Shown here one piece after another: positions 7,634 to 16,159 of a stretch of DNA of 53,247 nucleotides; positions within the stretch are counted from its first letter, which is position 1; every line of letters begins with the position of its first letter. Location of the stretch: positions 1-53,247 of the forward strand of contig CAMKSQ010000013.1 of assembly GCA_946415475.1 (NCBI GenBank). Direction: 5' to 3'. The DNA is from an uncultured Bacteroidales bacterium. Lineage in GTDB: Bacteria > Bacteroidota > Bacteroidia > Bacteroidales > UBA932. The translations under genes were made by a program, and so were the position numbers. The notes beneath the pieces were generated by a model, which was given only the letters and a program-made list of their open reading frames with translations, searched no databases and was not told the DNA's origin.

Positions 7634-9229
7634 TTACTTTTTCGAAGCATGGCGGCGGAGGGTTTGGATGCATTCGCGGCGGCATACGATGACCGAAACG
7701 CCGTGATACTCAAGTTCTTCGCGGATGACTTTTTCCATGTCCGGGTAGTTCTTGGGAAGCGGGACGATGGTGCGGATGTGCTCCTTGGGTACGCCCAGGC
7801 CTTCGCAGATGGCTTCGATGCGGCCCGTGCCGGCGCTGTCCTGGCCGCCGGTCATGCCGGTGGTGAGGTTGTCGGAGATGCAAAGGGTTACGTCGGCGTT
7901 TTCGTTGACGGCGTCCAGCAGGCCGGTCATGCCGCTGTGGGTGAAGGTGGAGTCGCCGATGACGGCTACGGCCGGCCAGGTGCCGCTAAAGGCTGCACCC
8001 TGGGCCATAGTGAGCGAGGCGCCCATCTCCACGCAGGTGTGGAGGCTGTTGAAGGGAGGCATCCAGCCCAGCGTGTAACAGCCGATATCCCCGAATACGC
8101 GGGCACCTGGATAGTCTTTGAGCACGTTGTTGAGGGCGGTATAGAAGTCCCGGTGGCCACAGCCCTGGCACAGTGCCGGCGGACGCGGGGCAATGACTTC
8201 CGATGCAGGGTAGAGCTCCACTGCGGGAAGACCCAGTGCCGGGCGAACCGCTTCCGGAGACAGTTCTCCGTCGCGGGGCAGGCTGCCGTCCAGTCGGCCT
8301 TTGATGGTAATGGCTGTGGGATAAACACCCCGCAGCTTTTCTTCTACCAGCGGCTGTCCCTCTTCCATGACCAGGATGGTCTGGCACCAGCCGGCCAGTT
8401 TCTTGGCCAGCTCCCTGGGGAAAGGATATTGGGAAACCTTGAGTACCGGATACGGGCAACCGTCCGGGAAGTTTTCCATGAGGTAGTTATAGGCAATGCC
8501 ACAGGCGATGATGCCCATGCGCTTGTCCGGACCGTCCGTGAGGCGGTTGAAAGGGGAGGCGACAGCATCTGCCTCGAACTGGGCGTAGTCTTTGATGAGC
8601 TCGCGGTTGCGTACGCGGGAATTGACCGGGAGGGTGACCCACTGGCGCGGCTTCTCCGGGTAATGGAGGGTGTTTTGTTCACGGATATCCTCTCCGCTTT
8701 CCACCACGGCGCGGGAATGGGCCATACGGGTGGTCATGCGCATGAGGACGGGGATGCCGCGCTTCTCGGAGTAGTCAAAGGCGGCCCGCGTCATGGCATA
8801 AGCCTCCTCCTGGTTGGAGGGCTCGAAGACGGGCATCATGGCAAAGGCTCCGTAGAAGCGGGAGTCTTGCTCGTTCTGGGAACTGTGCATGGACGGGTCG
8901 TCACAGGAGGCGATGACCAGACCGCCGTTGGCACCGGTGGTGGCGGAGCCCATGAACGGGTCCGCGCAGACATTCAGGCCCACGTGCTTGAAGCACACCA
9001 GGGCGCGTTTGCCGGCATAGGACATGCCCAGTGCCTCTTCCATGGCCGTTTTCTCGTTGGCCGACCATTTACAATGCACGTTCCGCTCCCGGGTGAGGGG
9101 ATGGAGTTGGATATATTCCGTAATTTCCGTAGAAGGAGTGCCGGGATAGGCATAAACACCTGATAATCCGGCATGAAGGGCTCCGAGGGCGATGGCCTCG
9201 TCTCCTAACAGTAAATTCTTTTGCGCCAT
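7634..9229 (-). CDS. iorA: Indolepyruvate oxidoreductase, alpha subunit, short form without ferredoxin domain
   Basis: A 531-residue thiamine-diphosphate enzyme subunit. The N-terminal pyrimidine-binding part (GVYAYPGTPSTEITEY) and the C-terminal TPP part with CQGCGH (354-359), GDIGCYTLG and GDSTFTH...SDN are all present. The archaeal and many bacterial IorA proteins continue for another 60-100 residues with a two-cluster ferredoxin domain rich in CxxCxxC motifs. Here the protein stops shortly after the segment SVIVCRREC, and only a hairpin and iorB follow, so there is no hidden frameshifted domain. Electrons must therefore go to an external acceptor. It is the first gene of its operon, 22 nt or so behind an ideal promoter. 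Confidence 0.93.
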   Translation of the reverse strand: MAQKNLLLGDEAIALGALHAGLSGVYAYPGTPSTEITEYIQLHPLTRERNVHCKWSANEKTAMEEALGMSYAGKRALVCFKHVGLNVCADPFMGSATTGANGGLVIASCDDPSMHSSQNEQDSRFYGAFAMMPVFEPSNQEEAYAMTRAAFDYSEKRGIPVLMRMTTRMAHSRAVVESGEDIREQNTLHYPEKPRQWVTLPVNSRVRNRELIKDYAQFEADAVASPFNRLTDGPDKRMGIIACGIAYNYLMENFPDGCPYPVLKVSQYPFPRELAKKLAGWCQTILVMEEGQPLVEEKLRGVYPTAITIKGRLDGSLPRDGELSPEAVRPALGLPAVELYPASEVIAPRPPALCQGCGHRDFYTALNNVLKDYPGARVFGDIGCYTLGWMPPFNSLHTCVEMGASLTMAQGAAFSGTWPAVAVIGDSTFTHSGMTGLLDAVNENADVTLCISDNLTTGMTGGQDSAGTGRIEAICEGLGVPKEHIRTIVPLPKNYPDMEKVIREELEYHGVSVIVCRRECIQTLRRHASKK

Positions 9230-9257
9230 GTGGTTAGTTTTTTACGCTATTTGCTTA

Positions 9258-9288
9258 CAAAGTTAAAACTTTTAAGCAATTTTGCAAA
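9258..9288 (-). promoter_or_regulatory. Promoter of the iorAB operon
   Basis: The minus strand has TTTG (9285-9288), exactly 19 nt, then TAACTTTG (9258-9265): a perfect Bacteroidetes housekeeping promoter. The start point is predicted near 9252, some 23 nt before the iorA ATG. Confidence 0.8.
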
Positions 9289-9304
9289 GATTGCTAACAA
9301 AGTA

Positions 9305-10531
9305 TTATCGGCAAATAGCGCTGGCGACGATGCTGGCAACGGTGGAACGCAGGCGGGCGGCGGATCCGTCGTCTGCAGGGTGTACGCGGTTGGTAAGGAT
9401 GATGACGGCGGTGCGGGTCTCCAAATCCAGGATAAGGGAAGTGCCGGTGTAACCGGTATGACCGCGGACAGTAGTCGGGTTAAATATGTCTCCGCAGGTG
9501 TAGGGAGAGCGGCGGTAGGTGTCCCAGCCCAGGGCGCGGGCTACCTCAGGGGCATTGCTTTCCGGAATGCGGAACATTTGCCGGACGGTGAGCGGGGAGA
9601 GGATCCGGTGACCGTTCAGGCTGCCCTCATTGAGTAAGCAGGCACACATCACGGCCAGGTCTTCCACTGTGGAGAACACCCCGGCGTTGCCGGAATTGCC
9701 GCCGTTCACCAGCCGGGCGGTAGGATCATGTACTTCAGCCTTTAAAACATGCCCGTCGGCCAATTGCTCGGCAGGCGCGCATAACGGGGCTAAATCGGGC
9801 CGATAAGGAGCGCCGTCATAAAGTGGGAAGTAGGTGGTGTGCTGCAGGCCCAGGACGTCGAAAATGTGCTTTTGGGCATAGTCACAGAGCCGTTCGCCGG
9901 TCACTTGCTCCAGGATGTGCTGGAGGGTGATGAAATTCAGGCAACTATATAGCTGCCGGGTGCGGGGCCGGAAATGGCGCTTGGACTGGGTGGCAATCCA
10001 GCGGATAAGGGAATCCGGGCAGTTGGTCCCGTTCCGCTCCACGAAGCCGGGCACATCCGGCAGGCTGGCATCCAGTCCGGAAGCGTGCGTGAGCAGGTCC
10101 TGGACCGTTATGGTGACCTCTTCTCCGGTCGTCTCGTCCTTCCAGGGCTTGAACCCCGGAATGTATTTGTGCACCGGATCCACCAGCCGCACCTGGCCTT
10201 TCTCCACCAGTTGTATGATGGCGATGGTGGTGCCCACGCATTTGGAGACCGATGCCAGGTCGAACAGCGTCTCCACGGTCATGGGCTCTTTTTCCGGGAC
10301 AAGGGACTTGTTCCCGAAGGCCTTTTCATACACCAGCGCATCTCCCCGGACCACGCCAATAACGGCACCCGGTACGTCGCCGGCGGCGATAGAAGCCATT
10401 GCGGTGCTGTCGATGAGTGCAAGCCGCTGTGCATCCATCCCAGCACTGGCGGGCGACAAACGGCGAATCCCCTCGCGGTGGAGGGGATTGCATGCAACAA
10501 AAATCGCCAGTATGAGCAGGCTTTTTCTCAT
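9305..10531 (-). CDS. Serine hydrolase of the beta-lactamase (class C)/esterase family, lipoprotein
   Basis: A 408-residue exported lipoprotein (hydrophobic start, lipobox Val-Ala-Cys with C14). The nucleophile motif SxxK is S94-V-S-K97 in LASVSK; the second motif is Tyr-Ser in QLYSCLNF; the third is HTG at H358 in RGHTGYTG. This is the set seen in class C-like esterases and D-Ala-D-Ala peptidase-like proteins. It starts 7 bp after the oadB stop, so it is probably read with the methylmalonyl-CoA decarboxylase genes although no functional link is obvious. A role in cell-wall peptide or ester hydrolysis is more likely than antibiotic resistance. Confidence 0.85.
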   Translation of the reverse strand: MRKSLLILAIFVACNPLHREGIRRLSPASAGMDAQRLALIDSTAMASIAAGDVPGAVIGVVRGDALVYEKAFGNKSLVPEKEPMTVETLFDLASVSKCVGTTIAIIQLVEKGQVRLVDPVHKYIPGFKPWKDETTGEEVTITVQDLLTHASGLDASLPDVPGFVERNGTNCPDSLIRWIATQSKRHFRPRTRQLYSCLNFITLQHILEQVTGERLCDYAQKHIFDVLGLQHTTYFPLYDGAPYRPDLAPLCAPAEQLADGHVLKAEVHDPTARLVNGGNSGNAGVFSTVEDLAVMCACLLNEGSLNGHRILSPLTVRQMFRIPESNAPEVARALGWDTYRRSPYTCGDIFNPTTVRGHTGYTGTSLILDLETRTAVIILTNRVHPADDGSAARLRSTVASIVASAICR

Positions 10532-10538
10532 GGTAAGC

Positions 10539-11684
10539 TTAGCCCAGGAAGCTCAGGAGGATACCGGCGGCCACGGCCGAACCAATCACACCGGCCACAT
10601 TCGGGCCCATGGCATGCATGAGCAGGTGGTTGGTAGGGTCGATTTCGCGGCCCACGGTCTCCGAGACACGGGCGCTGTCCGGCACCGCGGAAACGCCTGC
10701 ATTGCCGATGAGCGGGTTGATCTTCTTGGCGGGATTACTGATAAACAGATTCATCATCTTCACGAACAGTACGCCGCAGGTGGTGGCAATCACAAAGCTT
10801 AGAAGGCCCAGCCCAAAGATGAGGATGGACTTGACGCTGATGAATTTATCTGCCTGCGTAGACGCGCCCACGGTTAGGCCGATGAGGGTGGTGACTACGT
10901 CAATGAGCGGACCGCTGGCCGTATTGGCGAGGCGCTTGGTTACACCGCTCTCCTTGAGGAGGTTACCGAAGAAGAGCATGCCCAGCAGCGGCAGGCCGGA
11001 AGGGACGATGAAGGCGGTGATAAGGAAGCCCACGATAGGGAAGATGATTTTCTCTTTCTTGGACACCACACGCGGTGCAGGCATGCGGATGAGGCGTTCC
11101 TTCTTGTTGGTCAGCAGCAGCATGATGGGCTTCTGAATCACCGGCACCAGGGCCATGTAGGAGTAGGCCGATACGGCAATGGCGCCCATCAGGTCCGGTG
11201 CCAGCTTGGAGCTCAGGAAAATGGCCGTGGGACCGTCTGCACCGCCGATAATGCCAATGGCACCCGCTTCATTGGGGGCAAAACCAAAGAGGAGGGCCAG
11301 CAGATACGCACCGAAAATACCCATCTGCGCGGCCGCACCAATCAGGATGAGCCGCGGCTGTGAGATGAGGGCGCTGAAGTCCGTCATGGCGCCAATCCCC
11401 AGGAAGATGAGCGGGGGATACCAGCCTTGCTTCACACCCTGATACAGGATGTTGAGCACGGAGCCGTCCTCATAGACGCCAATGTTCAGGCCCGGGAACA
11501 TGGGAATATTACCCACAATCATGCCGAAGCCGATGGGCACCAGCAGCATGGGCTCCCACTCCTTGACAATGGCCAGGGTAATGAATACCAGGCCGATGCC
11601 AATCATCACGAGGTTCTGCCACGAGCAGTTCGCGAAGCCGGTGTACTCCCAGAATTGGGTTAATGACTCAAAAATGTGTTCCAT
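10539..11684 (-). CDS. mmdB: Sodium-pumping decarboxylase, beta subunit (methylmalonyl-CoA decarboxylase)
   Basis: A 381-residue multi-pass membrane protein of the OadB/MmdB/GcdB family. It carries GFGMIVGNIPMFPGLN, the diagnostic GGADGPTAIFLSSKLAPDLMGAI, and the C-terminal NAGVSAVPDSAR and MHAMGPNVAGVIGSAVAAG segments. It decarboxylates carboxybiotin on the carrier subunit and exports Na+. It overlaps the biotin carrier stop by one base. Together with mmdA, the gamma-like gene and the carrier it completes the pump. Confidence 0.95.
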   Translation of the reverse strand: MEHIFESLTQFWEYTGFANCSWQNLVMIGIGLVFITLAIVKEWEPMLLVPIGFGMIVGNIPMFPGLNIGVYEDGSVLNILYQGVKQGWYPPLIFLGIGAMTDFSALISQPRLILIGAAAQMGIFGAYLLALLFGFAPNEAGAIGIIGGADGPTAIFLSSKLAPDLMGAIAVSAYSYMALVPVIQKPIMLLLTNKKERLIRMPAPRVVSKKEKIIFPIVGFLITAFIVPSGLPLLGMLFFGNLLKESGVTKRLANTASGPLIDVVTTLIGLTVGASTQADKFISVKSILIFGLGLLSFVIATTCGVLFVKMMNLFISNPAKKINPLIGNAGVSAVPDSARVSETVGREIDPTNHLLMHAMGPNVAGVIGSAVAAGILLSFLG

Positions 11685-12121
11685 TAGGCGATGGTTACGA
11701 TGGGAGCACCTTCCAGGATGCTGTCACCTTTGTTCACATGGATGGCGGTGATGGTACCGTCTTTGGGTGCGGAGATTTCGTTCTCCATCTTCATGGCTTC
11801 CAGTACGGCCACCTTCTGACCGGAAGTGACGGTCTGGCCTTCCTTCACGCTCACCTCTACAATGACGCCCGGAAGGGGAGAGTTCACCTTTTCACCGGCG
11901 CCTGCGGGAGCCTTGGGAGCAGCGGGTGCTGCAGCTGCCGGGGCGGGAGTGGAGGCAGCGGGAGCGGAGGCTGCCGGAGCTGCCGGAGCAGCCGCGGGAG
12001 CGTTCTCCAGCTCTACCTGGTAGTCTGCGCCGTTCACATTTACGGACAGCATTTTGCCTTCTGTCTCACCAATGGTCACTTGGTAGTCTTTGCCGTTGAT
12101 TTTGAACTTATATTCCTTCAT
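11684..12121 (-). CDS. mmdC: Biotin carboxyl carrier subunit of the decarboxylase
   Basis: A 145-residue protein. A small N-terminal domain is followed by an Ala/Pro-rich flexible linker (about residues 42-75) and a biotinyl domain with the modification motif EAMKMEN; K111 should carry biotin. It shuttles the carboxyl group from the MmdA carboxyltransferase to the membrane subunit MmdB. The family architecture and length are normal. Confidence 0.95.
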   Translation of the reverse strand: MKEYKFKINGKDYQVTIGETEGKMLSVNVNGADYQVELENAPAAAPAAPAASAPAASTPAPAAAAPAAPKAPAGAGEKVNSPLPGVIVEVSVKEGQTVTSGQKVAVLEAMKMENEISAPKDGTITAIHVNKGDSILEGAPIVTIA

Positions 12122-12152
12122 AACATTTTTGTTTTACGCTATAACAATTATG

Positions 12153-13100
12153 TTACCTCCGCGGTAACTTTCTGAAATTCAATGCTTTGTTATTCCATCC
12201 GCTCTCGGTTCTGCGAATGGTGACAATACCGGGCTCCACGTCATGGACGGACTGGGTCAGGTACAGATGGACGGCCGTTGCAATGGCTGCATAGGTGTCT
12301 CCGCCGGTCTCCATATCCAGTGCCAGGGCGATGGCGGCAGCCACTTGAGATTCCTCGGCTTCGCTCGGAATGACAGCCCGTTTTCCCTTTGTCATGCTGA
12401 GCGTAGCCGAAGCATCTCCTGCCTTTGCCGCCTTCCTTGCCGGACGGTCGAACAGGAGCCAGAACAGGAACCACAGAAGGGCCAGGGCGCTGAACACCAC
12501 GCTCACGGACACTACAGAAAGAATCCATCCGTACGGGTCCCGTTCTTTCATGATTTCGCCTTTTGTGGCGGAGCCATGGTCGCCGTTGATCATACGCGGG
12601 CTGGGCACCTCCGGATTATCGATGAATTCAAACTCTTGCTGGCGGATGTCCGCGGCCAGTTTATAGGCTGCCAGTCCATAGGGAAGGGTGGCGGGGATGG
12701 CCAGTGAGTCAATGATGGTGCGCCCGTCGTTGGAAACCAGGTAAACGGTTTTACCGGGCGCCAGGGTGAAGTCGGCATAGAAGGTACCGTCCGCGCCATG
12801 GCCGCTGCACCAGATGAGCACCACCTGCCGCGGCCCCAGTTTGGTACGGAGGTCGCTCTTGGGGATGAGGCTCTTCCGGAGGTTGGTGCGGTCATCGGTG
12901 AGGTAGCACCCGCCAAAGTTCACCGTTCCGGTCGATTTGTTGTACAGTTCTATCCAGCCGGAGCGACGGCCGTAATCGTCCAGAATGCCGGTGGAATCCG
13001 GCTGTGCGACGGCCTCGCTGATGATGAGGTCGCTCACGTTCTGGGCGCGCAGGCTCAGGGATGTGGCAAGGACAAGAACCGTTGTAAGGAATTTTCTCAT
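12153..13100 (-). CDS. Lamin-tail domain / OadG-like gamma subunit fusion
   Basis: A 315-residue protein. Residues 1-19 form a signal peptide; residues about 22-145 look like a lamin-tail (LTD) domain (LIISEAVAQPDS..., GWIELYNKSTGTVNFGGCYLTDD, LAPGKTVYLVSNDG); residues about 190-217 form one membrane helix followed by the Arg/Lys-rich stretch DRPARKAAKAG; the tail resembles the cytoplasmic part of OadG. Canonical OadG/MmdD subunits are under 100-130 residues and have only the helix plus tail. The position between mmdA and mmdC is where a gamma/delta subunit belongs. The helix would place the LTD outside the membrane. Residues 229-252 are encoded by an inverted repeat (12347-12418). Confidence 0.8.
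   Translation of the reverse strand: MRKFLTTVLVLATSLSLRAQNVSDLIISEAVAQPDSTGILDDYGRRSGWIELYNKSTGTVNFGGCYLTDDRTNLRKSLIPKSDLRTKLGPRQVVLIWCSGHGADGTFYADFTLAPGKTVYLVSNDGRTIIDSLAIPATLPYGLAAYKLAADIRQQEFEFIDNPEVPSPRMINGDHGSATKGEIMKERDPYGWILSVVSVSVVFSALALLWFLFWLLFDRPARKAAKAGDASATLSMTKGKRAVIPSEAEESQVAAAIALALDMETGGDTYAAIATAVHLYLTQSVHDVEPGIVTIRRTESGWNNKALNFRKLPRR
12347..12418. repeat. Interrupted palindrome inside the OadG-like coding sequence
   Basis: Two 29-nt arms (12347-12375 and 12390-12418) are inverted copies of each other at 24 of 29 positions, with a 14-nt spacer. The arm core reads GAGCGAAGCCGAGGAATCTC or its variant. It resembles dispersed REP-like palindromes of Bacteroidetes genomes, normally intergenic. 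The 72 bp are an exact multiple of three and are read through without a stop. Confidence 0.8.
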
Positions 13101-13103
13101 AGC

Positions 13104-14660
13104 TTACAGCGGCAGGTTATCGTGTTTCTTGGCGGGAACGTTGGCCTGTTTGCCGCTCAGTTGCTCCAGGGCGCGGATGACGCGGAAACGGGTGTTGCGC
13201 GGCTCAATGACATCGTCAATGTAACCTTTCTGTGCGGCCTGGTAAGGATTGGAGAAGAGGTCTTCGTACTCCTGCTTCTTTTCCTGGAAGATTTCCGCAG
13301 CGTGCTCCGGATCCTCTTTCATGTCCTTTGCGTATAGCACGTTCACGGCGCCGTCGGCACCCATCACGGCAATCTGTGCGCTGGGCCATGCGTAATTTAT
13401 ATCGCCACGCAACTGCTTGCAACTCATTACTATATGAGCGCCACCGTAACCTTTACGTAAGGTAACCGTTACCTTGGGTACGGTAGCCTCGCCGTAGGCG
13501 TAAAGCAGTTTGGCACCGTTGGTGATGATGGCGCCGTACTCCTGCTGCGTGCCGCAGAGGAAGCCGGGAACATCCACCAGGGTGACCAGCGGAATGTTGA
13601 AGGCGTCGCAGAAGCGGACAAAGCGGGCGGCCTTGCGGCTGGCGTTGATATCCAATACACCGGCCAGCACTTTGGGCTGGTTGGCAACGATACCTACGCT
13701 GCGGCCGTTAAAGCGGGCGAAGCCCACGATGATGTTCTTGGCGAAGTCCTTGTGGATCTCGAAGAATTGGCCGTCATCGACAATGGCGCCAATGACACCA
13801 TACATGTCGTAGGCTTTGTTGGGATTGTCCGGGATGATGGAATTGAGGCTGTCCTCCAGGCGGTTGACAGGGTCTGCCGTCTCCTTGAGGGGAGCGGTTT
13901 CCAGGTTGTTCTGCGGAATGTAGCTGAGCAACTGCTTGATGGTGGCGATGGCCTCCTCCTCATTGTTGGCGGCAAAGTGCGCCACACCGCTCTTGCTGGC
14001 GTGTACGGAAGCGCCGCCCAACTGCTCCTGGTCCACGACCTCGCCGGTGACGCTTTTTACCACGGCAGGACCGGTCAGGAACATGTAGGAGGTGTTTTTC
14101 ACCATGAGGGTGAAGTCCGTGAGGGCGGGGGAATACACCGCACCGCCGGCGCAGGGACCCATGATGCAGCTGATCTGCGGCACTACGCCCGAAGCCAGGA
14201 TGTTACGCTCGAAGATTTCGCCGTAGCCGGCCAGGGCGTCGATGCCTTCCTGGATGCGTGCGCCGCCGGAATCGTTCAGGCCGATACACGGGGCGCCGTT
14301 GCGCAGGGCCATGTCCTGCACCTTGCAGATTTTTTCGCTCATGGTCTTGGACAGGGAACCGCCGCTGACGGTGAAGTCCTGGGCAAATACATAGACCAGG
14401 CGTCCGTCGATGGTTCCGCAACCGGTTACCACGCCGTCTCCGTCCGGATGGCTCTTGTCCATCCCGAAGTTGGTGCAACGGTGCTGTACAAACATGTCGA
14501 ATTCTTCGAAGCTGCCTTCGTCCAGCAGCATGGCCAGGCGTTCGCGGGCCGTCATTTTTCCTTTGGCGTGCTGGGCTTCGATGCGCTTTTCACCGCCGCC
14601 CATGCGGGCTTTGGCCCGGCGTTCCACCAATTTCTGAATATTATCCGTCTGGATGCTCAT
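13104..14660 (-). CDS. mmdA: Methylmalonyl-CoA decarboxylase, carboxyltransferase (alpha) subunit
   Basis: A 518-residue carboxyltransferase of the MmdA/PccB family. The acyl-CoA-binding N-half contains [35 protein letters not shown] and [16 protein letters not shown]; the C-half binds carboxybiotin ([52 protein letters not shown]). It moves the carboxyl of (S)-methylmalonyl-CoA to biotin, giving propionyl-CoA, the last energy-conserving step of the succinate-propionate pathway. MmdA and PccB cannot be separated by sequence alone, but the linked Na+-pump subunits favour the decarboxylase. Confidence 0.94.
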   Translation of the reverse strand: MSIQTDNIQKLVERRAKARMGGGEKRIEAQHAKGKMTARERLAMLLDEGSFEEFDMFVQHRCTNFGMDKSHPDGDGVVTGCGTIDGRLVYVFAQDFTVSGGSLSKTMSEKICKVQDMALRNGAPCIGLNDSGGARIQEGIDALAGYGEIFERNILASGVVPQISCIMGPCAGGAVYSPALTDFTLMVKNTSYMFLTGPAVVKSVTGEVVDQEQLGGASVHASKSGVAHFAANNEEEAIATIKQLLSYIPQNNLETAPLKETADPVNRLEDSLNSIIPDNPNKAYDMYGVIGAIVDDGQFFEIHKDFAKNIIVGFARFNGRSVGIVANQPKVLAGVLDINASRKAARFVRFCDAFNIPLVTLVDVPGFLCGTQQEYGAIITNGAKLLYAYGEATVPKVTVTLRKGYGGAHIVMSCKQLRGDINYAWPSAQIAVMGADGAVNVLYAKDMKEDPEHAAEIFQEKKQEYEDLFSNPYQAAQKGYIDDVIEPRNTRFRVIRALEQLSGKQANVPAKKHDNLPL

Positions 14661-14681
14661 ATCGTTTCTCTAAATATCGTG

Positions 14682-14689
14682 CAAAGTTA
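14682..14689 (-). promoter_or_regulatory. -7 promoter element upstream of mmdA
   Basis: TAACTTTG on the minus strand matches TAnnTTTG and would start transcription about 17 nt before the mmdA ATG. No TTTG is found at the proper distance, where the DNA is the 3' end of trkA. Confidence 0.45.
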
Positions 14690-14695
14690 GCAATA

Positions 14696-16063
14696 TTATT
14701 TGAACATTTCGTCCACGTCTTTCACGGCGTCCGGCAGGGCAAACACGGCCACACGGTCGTAGGGCTCGATGTGGGAGTGACCTACCGCGATGAAACTCTC
14801 GCCGCCGCGGATGACGCCGCCGATGATGGCATCGGCCGGGAATTCAATCTCTTTCAGGTCGCCCTTGGTGATGCGGGAACCGGGTGCGGCGGTGTATTCC
14901 AGCACTTCTGCATCGGTTCCGCTCACGTAGCGTACGGAACGCACTTTGTCCGAGAGGGTGAACTTGTAGATGCGGCTGGCGGTGATGAGTTTCTTGTTGA
15001 TGACGGTGTCCACGCCCAATTCCTCTGCCAGGCGCAGGTATTCCAGGTTCTCCACCTGGGCAATGACGCGCGGGACGCCCAGTTTCTTGGCAGTTACGCA
15101 GGTGAGGATGTTTACCTCGTCGTTGCCGGTGAAGGCCAGGACGGCCTGGTAGTCACGGATGTCCTGTTCCTGCAGGAAGTCGGAGTTGCGGACATCGCCA
15201 CAGACCACTTCCACCTCGTCCGGGAGGTCTTCCGACAGTTTGCGGCAATGCTCCTGGTTAATGTCGATGACTTTGATATCGTCCAGCTTGTGGGCCACCA
15301 GCTTTTCTGCCACCATCTGGCCGATTTCGCTGCCGCCCAGAATCATGACCCGGCGGATCTCCACCTTGTCTTTCCCCAGGAATTTCATGAGGATGGGCAT
15401 GCCCTGACGGTGGGAGATGATGTACAGGTAGTCGTGGAACTTGAAGGTGGTGTCGTATTTGGGGATGATGGTTTTACCGCCACGGGAGAGGGCTACGATG
15501 CGGAAATCTGCGTCCGGCTGCAGGCCTTTGACCGCGTGGACGAACTCTTTGACGTCCATGTCCAGGAGCGGGGAATCATCGTCCAGTTTGAATACGGAAA
15601 GCTGGAGCTTGCCGCGGGCGAATTCCAGGGTGTCCGTGGCGCCGCTGGTCCGGAGCAAGTCCACGATTTCGTCGCTGGCGCTTTTTTCAGGGAAGAACAT
15701 CATGTCCAGCCCCATGTCCTTGAACAGCAGTTTGTTCTCGGGAGAGAGATAGGCCTGATTGCCGATACGCGCTACGACGCGCTTGGCGCCCAGTTTTTTG
15801 GCCAGCAGGGCGCTGGTGATGTTCACGCTCTGGTGCATGCTGGGGTTGACGGCGATGAAAAGGTCTGCGCCCGCGCAACCGGCTTCCCGCAGGGTATGGA
15901 TGTTGGAGGGCTGCCCGATAATGGTGGCCACATCCGCCTGGGAGGCTAATTCGCGGATATGCGCGGCATTGGCGTCGATGACGGTGATGTCGTTGTTATC
16001 CACAGCGAGCATCTTGGCCAGATGCGAGCCCGTTCTGCCGGCTCCTTCGATGATGATCTTCAT
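14696..16063 (-). CDS. trkA: Trk-type potassium uptake regulatory protein TrkA
   Basis: A 455-residue cytoplasmic protein made of two tandem RCK units. The first Rossmann fold starts with GAGRTGSHLAKML and has the acidic strand end TVIDAN; the second starts near residue 230 with MILGGSEIGQMVAEKL. Each is followed by a TrkA-C lobe. It gates a TrkH/KtrB-type K+ channel in response to NAD(H) or nucleotides. No trkH lies beside it in the window, so its partner must be elsewhere. It appears to be a single-gene unit. Confidence 0.93.
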   Translation of the reverse strand: MKIIIEGAGRTGSHLAKMLAVDNNDITVIDANAAHIRELASQADVATIIGQPSNIHTLREAGCAGADLFIAVNPSMHQSVNITSALLAKKLGAKRVVARIGNQAYLSPENKLLFKDMGLDMMFFPEKSASDEIVDLLRTSGATDTLEFARGKLQLSVFKLDDDSPLLDMDVKEFVHAVKGLQPDADFRIVALSRGGKTIIPKYDTTFKFHDYLYIISHRQGMPILMKFLGKDKVEIRRVMILGGSEIGQMVAEKLVAHKLDDIKVIDINQEHCRKLSEDLPDEVEVVCGDVRNSDFLQEQDIRDYQAVLAFTGNDEVNILTCVTAKKLGVPRVIAQVENLEYLRLAEELGVDTVINKKLITASRIYKFTLSDKVRSVRYVSGTDAEVLEYTAAPGSRITKGDLKEIEFPADAIIGGVIRGGESFIAVGHSHIEPYDRVAVFALPDAVKDVDEMFK

Positions 16064-16083
16064 GTGTCCGTTCTTTAATCTCG

Positions 16084-16091
16084 CAAAGATA
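16084..16091 (-). promoter_or_regulatory. -7 promoter element upstream of trkA
   Basis: TATCTTTG on the minus strand, 20 bp before the trkA ATG, inside an AT-rich 96-bp gap. No TTTG lies 19-21 nt upstream, so this is a partial match. Confidence 0.45.
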
Positions 16092-16159
16092 AAAAATAAT
16101 TCCCTATATTTGCACGTTTTCGACTTGGTAAGGATAATCTCCTTTACAAGCAGCGGCTT

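Noticed and set aside
7590..7640. Possible frameshift hiding the ferredoxin domain of IorA
   Set aside because: The gap to iorB is 71 bp, too short for the domain, and no CxxCxxC pattern appears in any frame.
9305..10531. True class C beta-lactamase
   Set aside because: It is a lipoprotein with the SxxK and HTG motifs of esterase-type relatives and lies in a metabolic operon; nothing suggests a resistance function.
16105..16112. TATATTTG on the plus strand
   Set aside because: No -33 box at 19-21 nt and no plus-strand gene downstream; the region only has minus-strand genes.
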